Shown here: in pieces, positions 56,754 through 64,000 of the stretch
How positions within the stretch are numbered: the first letter of the stretch is position 1
Layout of the letters: each line of letters opens with the position of its first letter
DNA from: Pararge aegeria
Lineage: Eukaryota; Arthropoda; Insecta; Lepidoptera; Nymphalidae
NCBI RefSeq assembly: GCF_905163445.1
Contig: NC_053187.1
Location: 2,976,001 to 3,040,000 of the forward strand
Length of the DNA: 64,000 nt
Reading direction: 5' to 3'
Translations under genes and position numbers: made by a program
Notes under the pieces: generated by a model
What the model saw: the letters and a program-made list of their open reading frames with translations, nothing else
The model's database searches: none
Told to the model about the DNA's origin: nothing

Positions 56754-57174
56754 ATCTCTTGATGGGATTAAGTATCGGCCGTTGCAAAGAAATGATCCAA
56801 GTGGCAGGCGGAGGTCGTTTAGAAAACGGGCGTCTTCATCTTCGAATTCATCTAAGGAGTCGCGAGCTTCGCGAGAGGAAGAGCTAAAAGCGTTCACGTC
56901 ACTCGAGGAAGCTGAATTCAAAAGCATGAGTCGAGACGAGAATTACAGTGGATTTGGAAGTGCCCCTAATTTAGCCGCGCGTTCTTATTCCAGAAGTCGA
57001 TCGAGAGAGAAATCCCGAAGCCCATTTGGGGTTGATGAGAGGGTAGATGAAGCGAATTCGGTACTCAAGGACGCAACGATATTAAGCTCCTTCGAGGAGA
57101 AAGATGAAACGAAAGAAATACCTGAGGTAACTGAGGAAGAAGAGGTTGATTTTTGGGCTAAATTGGAAGATTAG
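56754..57174 (+). CDS. Unknown protein, exon 2 with Ser/Arg-rich tail
   Basis: Completes codon 217 and adds 139 residues to a TAG stop, giving 356 residues in total. It opens 'SLDGIKYRPLQRNDPSGRRR', so the frame is open upstream of any start codon, which supports entry by splicing. It has a basic Ser-rich segment ('RKRASSSSNSSKESRASRE'), an Arg-Ser dipeptide block ('RSYSRSRSREKSRSPFG') and an acidic C-terminus ('EEEEVDFWAKLED'). RS blocks are known in splicing factors and also in kinase-regulated cytoskeletal proteins. Without an RNA-recognition or other domain I assign no function. A run of charged residues without stops over 420 bp in AT-rich DNA argues for real coding sequence. Confidence 0.65.
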
Positions 57175-57240
57175 AGGCGCTTATTTTAACGCAGCACGTT
57201 CGCACCACTGCTTTATTTATAAACGAGCATGACAGATTGG

Positions 57241-57246
57241 AATAAA
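57241..57246 (+). promoter_or_regulatory. Polyadenylation signal AATAAA
   Basis: AATAAA lies 67 bp after the stop of the two-exon gene and is followed by a GT-rich 'ATGTGTTTGTTTTTG' about 20 bp on, the usual arrangement of a 3' end. It gives a short 3' untranslated region. Confidence 0.6.
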
Positions 57247-57259
57247 AATCGATGATTCC

Positions 57260-57845
57260 ATTCATGTGTTTGTTTTTGAACTCCCTTTAGATAAGACATT
57301 CCTTTCAGACGGGAACAAGCGATTTCATTAAAGGCTTATGTTTGGCTTCTTTGAGGTAGTTTATGTAATTTTTTTGGAGGTAGATGCTGGCGGACACCCT
57401 GAAGCAATATATAAACGCATAAAAGCACTCGTTAATAGTTTTTACTTCGAAGTATTTCTTTAGTTAAATGGAGTTATTTAATTTTAGGTTGTGGTTTGGT
57501 CTAACTTGGACAACGTTAATCGACGGCTGATTAAGATACGTTAGCTAAAGTCGGTAATGTTTGGGGTGGTAGACTTTAAAATGCTTTTACCTCTGTCATG
57601 TGTTTTGAAGTCTGACTCTTAATCTTTACCTAAGAGTCTTGAATTACGTAAGGCTTACTCTCCTGTGAAAGAACAAAGCAGTGTCAGGCAGTGAGAATTA
57701 AGAAATTAAATTGACGTATTATGATTATTTGTTATCACTAAGATCACTTTATACATTTTTGTTGTTTATTTTAATTACATAAGTTATGCGAAATAACGTA
57801 ATATTGTGCCATCAAGAAGTATCGTTTATTTTTAAAATCACATTC
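57260..57845. other. Unassigned sequence after the gene
   Basis: No further exon of the PET-LIM gene recognised here. Confidence 0.4.
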
Positions 57846-58145
57846 ATCATCTTTCTAAGTCTCCTTTGCTCGGCACTGGCCTTGTTTCTCATAGGAATAA
57901 GAGAGGGATAATAAGAGAATTACCCATGACGCTGGTTTAATGCAGGTTGGCAGGCTTTAACGGTTATTATCATGTGTGTGATAAAAACTTTTAACGTCGG
58001 CTTAGCGTGCCTTCCGAGGCACGGGGGTGTACATTGCCAAATTCCAAACTCCGAGCTGGGACTGAAACTTTCCAGACATAAACTCAACGCCTAACAGTTA
58101 AAGGAGCGACCTGGGATTCGAAACCAGGGCCCCAACCACTAGTCC
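57846..58145. repeat. Family I repeat with tRNA-like end
   Basis: 'CTTTCTAAGTCTCCTTTGCTC', 'TTTCTCATAGGAATAAGAGAGG', 'ACCCATGACGCTGGTTTAATGC', 'TGCCTTCCGAGGCACGGGGG', 'GCGACCTGGGATTCGAAACCAGGGC'. The last block resembles a tRNA T-arm in reverse. Related to 37520-37690. Confidence 0.5.
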
Positions 58146-58614
58146 AACGAGTAAGTTAAATTTTAATATAACATGCCAAAAATCATCACTTTAGAATAAG
58201 CAGTACCAAGCAAGCATAAACATCTCTCTTATCGTTTTAAACATAATGATAAAAATAAAGGTTTTTTTTATTTATACTGGCTGTTCCCAAGCTTATTACG
58301 ATTTTTTGCAAATCTGTTTGTCTTTCTGGGATCAAAAAAGCCTAAGCCACTCTATGTCTTTTCAACTAACTCTATACCAAAAATCAAGTGGCGTGGTTGC
58401 TTGGTTAGGGCGAGAATGAAGAACAAACAAACACAATTTCACATTTATAATGGAAGTTAGGGTTTTTACCTATTAAATTTTTGCATAATACGGTAATAAA
58501 GTGTTTTTTGTGTGTCTTGCTAACTATGATAACTTTACAAACGCGGTGTACCTCTACATATCGAAGATTACTACTGGTTAGCCGAATAATGTCACAATAA
58601 AACTTATAAGTAAA

Positions 58615-58741
58615 CTAATTATTGTAAACGTCAGGCCCGCGTAGAATGTTACCGAGAATGCTGGCTGCATAACTGCGCTGAACAGCCAGGCCGATTCTTT
58701 GCGTGAACATGCCTACTCCTTCTGTCAACAGATGAGGCATT
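58615..58741 (-). mobile_element. Mobile-element C-terminal coding remnant
   Basis: Minus-strand frame of 41 codons to a TAG: 'GMFTQRIGLAVQRSYAASILGNI'-type sequence (split here: GMFTQRIGLAVQ then RSYAASILGNI). It aligns with the remnants at 22449-22600 and 60027-60110. GC-richer than its flanks. Confidence 0.5.
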
Positions 58742-58749
58742 GGCGGTCC

Positions 58750-59214
58750 CTAGGTCTCCACGGCAAACGAAAAAAATATGTAACTCTCTGTTAGAGTGGC
58801 ACACTTACGCCTTTTACCGTTTTCAGCCATCTCAGAATACGGATCCCGGTCTTGATCCTTCTAGAATTCAGATATTTGAAACTTATTAGGATTTATTGAA
58901 CATAAACTGTGAATGCGTGTTGCACAAGAAATCCTAAAATATACGGGCGCGGTATCCTCGACCTACTTACGTTGAAATTGACGCGACACCGACCTTCTGT
59001 CCACGCCACTCCTCGTTTAATTACGGGATATATAGGATAATACCCCTATATATAGGATAGTAGATCGCTTCGATATTAATTACTTTCTATATTATAGTGA
59101 TATCTAACGACAATAGGGAAGAGACTGATATATTACGTAACTAGCTATTGCATATTATTTTTATTACTGTTACAAAGCCCGTAGGAACTGTTTGTTTAAC
59201 TAAGGTACTTAAGG
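58750..59214. other. Unassigned sequence
   Basis: Nothing recognised. A short duplication 'TATATAGGATA' occurs at 59030-59060. Confidence 0.4.
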
Positions 59215-59455
59215 TTCGATTCCCGGCAGAGGCAAATTAGGAATTTATAATTTCAGAATTTTCTCTGATCTGGTCTGGTGGGAAGCTTTGGCCAGTTACC
59301 AATCTACCGATGTCCCGTAGAAACCTATTAGGTGTATGCCTACCATACTCCCTAACAGGTTAGCCCGCTACTATCTTAGACTGCACTTCACTTACACAAT
59401 CACTTACCAGCAGGTTAGATTCCAGTCAAGGGCTAACTTGTAGTGGATTAAAGAA
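59215..59455 (+). mobile_element. SINE family C
   Basis: 'GGTTCGATTCCCGGCAGAGGC' (B box), 'GAATTTATAATTTCAGAATTTTC', 'CTGATCTGGTCTGGTGGGA', 'CTCCCTAACAGGTTAGCCCGCTAC', 'AGTCAAGGGCTAACTTGTAGTGG'. Best reference copy; the first half of the tRNA head is missing. Confidence 0.75.
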
Positions 59456-59590
59456 GACGTGCATAACTTCGAAACGTTAGTTGCATGCCGTGGTTCGAAC
59501 TCTGTCCTCTGCAAGTGAAGCCGAAGTCCTAACCGCTAGGCTTTTACCGCTATGAACCCCCAACCATCATCTCATGTAAATAAATTCCAG
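59456..59590 (-). mobile_element. SINE family B head fragment
   Basis: 'CGTGCATAACTTCGAAACGTTAG', 'CCGTGGTTCGAACTCTG', 'GTCCTAACCGCTAGGC' are the reverse of a SINE B head. Confidence 0.5.
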
Positions 59591-60010
59591 ATACGTACTA
59601 AGTAAGAGACAAAAGCTAAAATCGAGATTATTCGCCACAGACATACGTCATCTTTTTACCTCTGCGGTGAGGCGAGTAAAATATAAAATTACAGCTTCCA
59701 TTACATCTATGCTAATATTATGAAGAGGAAAGATTTGTTTGTTTGTTTATTTATAATCGGTAAACTGTCATTTTTGTCAAAATATTTTTCATAGAGAGGC
59801 CTACTTGAAAGAAATTAATTTAAATACTTGAATGGTTAAACTTTGAAAGTTCTGAACCAATTTTAATATTTCTTCCCCCTTGGAGGAACCAAGAGGGTAA
59901 GAATTATTAAAATAGGTTCAATGTTTACGGCCTAAGCAATTTAATCCAGAAGTACCTAACACATATTTGACACTTTTAAAAATTAATTAACACCTACGTA
60001 AACATGATGC

Positions 60011-60244
60011 ATGTACAATAGTCAGGAATATCCTAGAGCGGGCAGTTACCTTGGCCAACGAATTAGTTTGGCCATCCAAAGGGGCAATGCTGCCAGCATC
60101 TTAGGAACTGTGCCTCGCTGCGGTGGTTTCGAGTACGTTTTAGATTTTATTTGGTTTAAATTTTTTATTTTAGGTTATATTTATATTTTAATGAAACAAT
60201 ATTACTATAAAAAAAAAAAAATATCCAAGAAAAATAAAAATTGA
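60011..60244 (+). mobile_element. Mobile-element C-terminal coding remnant
   Basis: The frame contains 'PRAGSYLGQRISLAIQRG' then 'AASILGTVPRCGG', followed by a Phe/Tyr/Ile-rich stretch and poly-A-like sequence. Same coding end as at 22449-22600 but better preserved. Interpreted as the 3' end of a retroelement ORF. Confidence 0.5.
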
Positions 60245-60409
60245 TTAATTGATTGAAAGTTTCAATGCACATTGAATGTCAGTATAATAAATTAAAAAAA
60301 ACAGAAATATATATATAGAAAAACGACACTAACGATAGAAAAAGATAATAATAATTATCTTAGTATCATTATCTAGTAATCTCATTATCGGACGATCAAG
60401 TTTCAATCA

Positions 60410-60620
60410 ACATTAAAATTTGAGATTTTTGAACAATTGAATTAATTAAATCACCGGAATGAGCCTGCAGACTTTGACTTTTGAAAGTGTCACTGTCAAA
60501 CCTTATAGCTAACTTCAGGGTGTCGGTTTTTTGTGACGGTGTGCGCGCGCATCGTAAAAATTGACTCATCATTTTTCCCTAACGCGCCAAAAGAAGTATA
60601 ACTTCAATAAGTCACATCTT
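60410..60620 (-). repeat. Family H repeat, inverted relative to 4935-5140
   Basis: 'TTAAATCACCGGAATGAGCC', 'GCAGACTTTGACTTTTGAAAGTGTC', 'ACTTCAGGGTGTCGG', 'TAACGCGCCAAAAGAAGTATAAC'. Same unit as 4935-5140 on the other strand. Confidence 0.6.
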
Positions 60621-61004
60621 AATTAAAATGAGAATATTTTAGCCTTAAAAAGAGTTACTTATTCATCAAGAAAATCTTATGTAGATAAACCTTGACCTTT
60701 GCAGCATGTTATTTGGTACCATTATTCAGGAGAGAGTGCTTTAAGTGCTTTTTTAAATGTCATCCTTTTTGATGTCCTAATAAAGCATCCGGACGACCTA
60801 TTAAAACGGGCAACATCGCGGGGTATAGCTAGTAGACAATAATTCTCGCAAACCGCACGCTACTTTATCTACCTACTCCAAACTATATACATTTACGACA
60901 GGAAACCTCATTGCCAATAGCTTTAAATTCTTCGGACAGTTGGCATGTATTTGTACATCGCTCTGCGAGAGGATAACCTATCAGCCCAGTAAACTTTGAC
61001 TTCT

Positions 61005-61340
61005 CTTTCGGGGGCCGAGTTCGAATCCCAGCAAGCATCTCTTACTTTTCTAAGTTATGTGCGTTTTAAGCAATTAAAATATCACTTGCTGCAATGGTAA
61101 AGGAAAAGATCGTGAGGAAACCTGCACGCCTGAAAGTTGTCCATAATTTTCGAACATGTGTTCACCAATCCGCAATAGCTGGCCCATTGCAGATTGGTGG
61201 ACACACCTTTCAGAAAATTATGGAGTGGTGGAGTGGTAGTTACGTGGGGGGGGGGACGGCCTTTAACCCTTCTCATTATGGGAGGAGACCCGTGCCCTAG
61301 TGGGCCAGTGATAGATTGATATGATGATGATGATGATGAA
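61005..61340 (+). mobile_element. SINE family B with imperfect inner palindrome
   Basis: 'TTTCGGGGGCCGAGTTCGAATCCCAGC', 'TTACTTTTCTAAGTTATGTGCG', 'GAGGAAACCTGCACGCCTG', and a 3' end 'GGGAGGAGACCCGTGCCC...GATTGATATGATGATGATG'. 61138-61174 and 61192-61230 are inverted relatives ('CCATAATTTTC', 'CACCAATCCGCAAT' against 'ATTGCAGATTGGTG', 'GAAAATTATGG'). Confidence 0.8.
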
Positions 61341-61509
61341 GGTAATGATGATATGATTACTTTTGAAGTTGTGCGACCGCTGGGACAGCTGTCTGCTAAG
61401 TTAAGCCAAGCAGCGAAACTAAAATGGCTAGCTATCTGTAACAGTTTCGCTAGCCATCTTTGGAAGTAAAAATTATAAAATTCGAGTAGTACTAGAACTT
61501 TTTCGGAGA

Positions 61510-61830
61510 TGTACTACTCATTTCTGCCGCCAAGTAGCATTGCTGTGTTCCAATGGCCGGTGTAGTTCCTCTTAGTCTTTTGCACCTATATCTTGGCGTG
61601 ACGACATATAGCCTGTACCCTCCTCGATAAATGGGCTAGCCAACACTGAAAGTTTTTTTTAAATCGAACCAGTAGTTCCTGAGTACATCGCGGTCAAGTA
61701 AACAAACAAACTCTTCAGTTTTATACAATGCAACGTGTACTCGTAAATGAAAACCGAAATATTACCTCACATGCTTTAGAGGAACATTATTTACTGCCAT
61801 CATCGCGTGTGAAACAATTAATCCGTAAAA
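61510..61830 (+). repeat. Degenerate family D piece and shared unclassified repeat
   Basis: 61510-61560 'ACTCATTTCTGCCGCCAAGTAGCATTGCTGTG' is family D. 61740-61830 matches 14350-14450 ('GTAAATGAAAACCGAAATATTAC', 'GCTTTAGAGGAACATTATTTACTG'). Confidence 0.5.
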
Positions 61831-62927
61831 AAAAAATGCCAAGGTTGTACAAAACAATTTTTATCTTATGTTACAGCATGATTTTTTGAAAACCAGATGA
61901 CAATTCGTACACTGCACTTGGAGACTAAACTTAGAGAAGTATCGCTTTTTAACTATTTTTTCTGTTCGGGAAACTAATGTCTAGGTTTGTTAGACCAAAT
62001 TCTATGTCTAATAATAATATATTTTAGTTTCTACGACTGGTTAAACATATAAGCCATTTTAATTTTCTCGTTTTCGACCGATGTTAATTAGTAGTGTAAA
62101 GATAGAAACTGTCTTGCTTAATAGAAAAACTCTTTCTGATTAACTCTTCTCACTAACCCAGTGAGAAGAGAAAATCTTGAGGGAGTGTAAATCTGATTTA
62201 ATTTATAATTTCGGAGATGCCGTAAAAACCCCGATATGTCCAAAATGTATCTTTTTCATGTTGAATCACCTCGAGCAAACACAAATATGCTATGAAAATT
62301 TTCCTCAACACAATCGCCTTAAAAACCGGTAATGATTCAATCTTTCCCCTTTTTCCATTACGTTCTATAAATGTTATTTATTATCGCATCAAAACAGAAT
62401 TACCTATCCCCTTTCTAATCTATTCTCGCTAAGCCATCATCCGTAACAATCTAAATTGAGAATAAAACTATAGATGCGACGCCAAAGTCAATAGACAGAT
62501 TAGAATAAAGCAAACTGTGGTTTTTAAATTCTATGAATCCTCAAAACTGACAATGAATTTATTTGAAATGATGATTCTTGAGTTTATTTTCGACGTATGA
62601 TTTGTAACAGAAATTTGTATCTTCATATTTGAGACTGCACTCTTGAATAGCACGAGTAAAAATAGCATTCTTTGTAATTGAGTTTTGATTGCGATTTGCT
62701 TTGGTGTTGCAGATGCTACATTTATTATTTATTGCGAATCGTTTATTTTTACCCGTGTACGGTCGAAAAAGAATTATGTATTTCATATTCTAATTATAAT
62801 GTATACAATTGCTAATTCCCGTGTACACGATCGTACACTTAACTAAATCAAAAAGTTTTAAAGTATTGACTTTCTTTTCAACTAGAGATTTTCAAATAGA
62901 ACCTTAAAATTAACTATTATTACTTAG
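61831..62927. other. Unassigned sequence
   Basis: No exon. A 75-codon minus-strand frame at 62559-62786 is Lys/Asn-rich without motif. Confidence 0.35.
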
Positions 62928-62984
62928 TAACCTAATAAATATTACTTAGTAACCTAAGTAACCTAAGTAATATTTATTAGGTTA
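62928..62984. repeat. Palindrome, 22-bp arms, 13-nt loop
   Basis: Arms 62928-62949 and 62963-62984 are exact reverse complements built on AACCTAATAAATATTACTTA. Further partial copies of 'TATTTATTAGGTTA' follow up to 63010, so one short unit has been copied several times in both orientations. Confidence 0.8.
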
Positions 62985-63084
62985 TTTATTAAGTCATATT
63001 TATTAGGTTAGGTCAACTTAGGTTTTAGGTTGATATACGAAGTTAAACATTCTACTTATCTAAATGAGATAGTTAAAAGTAAAG

Positions 63085-63146
63085 AAATTTGTATAACTAT
63101 GCTCGGAGTTATACAAATAGGTATATATCCATAGTTATACAAATTT
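63085..63146. repeat. Inverted repeat, 17-bp arms
   Basis: Arms 63085-63101 and 63130-63146 (AAATTTGTATAACTATG and complement) are exact, loop 28 nt. The loop itself holds another 'GTTATACAAAT' copy at 63108-63118. Confidence 0.8.
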
Positions 63147-63188
63147 AATCTTAATGTTTGTATAAAACTGACTTACCACGAATATCAG

Positions 63189-63501
63189 TCAACATAAAAG
63201 CTTAGTTTCAAGTATATATAATCCGATTTCGTCTTCAATAAACTCTGGTATCCTAGTCAAATACAACAAACCCGATTTTGTTGACTTTTCTCGATAGATT
63301 TATAATTCCGCTCGCCGGTGTAACTGGTTTACTAGTCAAATATTTAAACTGCCAAATAGCAAACGGAGGCATTTCGAAACAATCGATAACTTCAAAGTTC
63401 TGCCCACGATCACCAGGTGTTTCCGGACGAAGAAGTGAACGTAAGCGAAGCTTAAAAATAAACCGATGAATGAATGTTGACCGAGACCTTGCTAGATCCA
63501 A
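63189..63501 (-). pseudogene. Frameshifted open frame of a recurrent insect peptide
   Basis: The minus-strand frame 63253-63501 includes 'RPETPGDRGQNFEVIDCFEM' and 'PPFAIWQFKYLTSKPVTPA', then 'LSRKVNKIGFVVFD' and a stop. One base further the other frame continues 'RIPEFIEDEIGLYILETKLL' to a stop at 63189. Recovery of a sensible continuation after a single shift shows a once-longer frame. The peptide looks familiar from hypothetical proteins of insects, but I cannot name its source; repeat-derived is likely. The plus-strand frame at 63278-63469 is its shadow. Confidence 0.45.
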
Positions 63502-63509
63502 GACATCGA

Positions 63510-64000
63510 CCTACGTCTAGACTGAAGGCTGACTGTATTTGAGGAAGCTAAAAAACACATTCTGAATGATAAATACATGCTAAATACAAGCATATATATA
63601 AATACAAGCTTTCTCCGAAAACAATTTAATGCATAGCTATTATAATACGTGAATATAAATGAAATGAACAATGGGATATCCGCGTTTCTTATTGCTTTAA
63701 CACAACATTATAATTTAATCACAAAATGTACTGAACGGATATCAGATCAATTTATTACCATTAAAGGGCAGGTGCCAAAAAATTCTAAACAAATTATGAT
63801 GTTGTAAATATCTTGTCACTTCCTTTTGACAAATTAATCTTGACCCTTAGACTATCTAAGGTGCACGTATGTAACCTTCTTTAATTATAGTCTAAATCGG
63901 TGCAATATTTTGGCTCGGGTAATTACTTGATGATAAAAACAAACGACTTCTTCATACATATCAATTCGCGATAAGTAGGGTCGGATTCCTGAAAACTTGT
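63510..64000. other. Unassigned AT-rich sequence to the window end
   Basis: No gene or recognised repeat. Confidence 0.4.

Larger units (their letters stand above)
59706..60832 (+). mobile_element. Longer Helitron-like element with nested pieces
   Basis: Starts TCTATGCTAATATTATGAAGAGG after an A, and ends 'GGGCAACATCGCGGGGTATAGCTAG' before a T, consistent with Helitron ends. Its 1127 bp contain the coding remnant at 60027-60110 and the family H repeat at 60410-60620, probably later insertions or captured sequence. No Rep/helicase frame. Confidence 0.45.

Overview
This window is non-coding-rich, AT-rich nuclear DNA of an insect, most probably a butterfly or moth. The evidence is a dense patchwork of short repeats of lepidopteran character: tRNA-headed SINEs with AAGCTACGCTTACTTTGG-type tails, Helitrons with TC...CTAG ends inserted between A and T, and 3' tails of a non-LTR element ending in TTCATTCATTCA. 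Genes are cut by introns with GT...AG ends. There are no bacterial operons, CRISPR arrays or rRNA genes. Family letters A to I below are local labels given by comparing copies inside the window.

Two loci are well supported. On the + strand at 26372-29370 four consecutive exons encode a testin/Limpet-type N-terminal zinc-binding segment, a PET domain, one complete LIM domain and the first zinc ligands of a second. All three junctions keep the reading frame. The gene must continue beyond 29370, because LIM2 is cut, and before 26372, because the first exon starts within a codon. I could not find the flanking exons, so they lie outside the window or in very long introns. On the + strand at 55917-57174 a two-exon gene predicts a 356-residue protein of unknown function with a Ser/Arg-rich C-terminal half, followed by a polyadenylation signal. 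If the PET-LIM gene extends to the right, this gene lies nested in its intron on the same strand. Two minus-strand coding candidates are weaker: a 71-residue single-membrane-span protein at 51023-51238 and an exon-like block at 37728-37966.

Layout: 1-26 kb is repeats and unassigned sequence (Helitrons, SINEs, a tandem repeat at 6.1-6.8 kb, a hAT-like MITE at 8.9 kb, a LINE fragment at 15.5 kb and a SINE cluster at 21-22 kb). 26-30 kb holds the PET-LIM exons with repeats in every longer intron. 30-42 kb is mostly SINEs, a pogo-like MITE at 34.2-34.8 kb and simple repeats. 42-43.2 kb is a 5'-truncated LINE with a target-site duplication. 43.4-55.5 kb has a possible first exon, two more hAT-like MITEs, many SINEs and a GC-rich patch with a palindromic CRE site. 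55.9-57.25 kb is the two-exon gene. 57-64 kb is repeats, including a Helitron-like unit about 1.1 kb long.

The most unusual sequence-level signal is the number of perfect or near-perfect short-loop palindromes (arms mostly 16-26 bp, loops 1-13 nt). Several lie inside SINE-like elements whose sister copies in this window lack the second arm, the expected footprint of local template switching. I see no convincing new multi-gene system.
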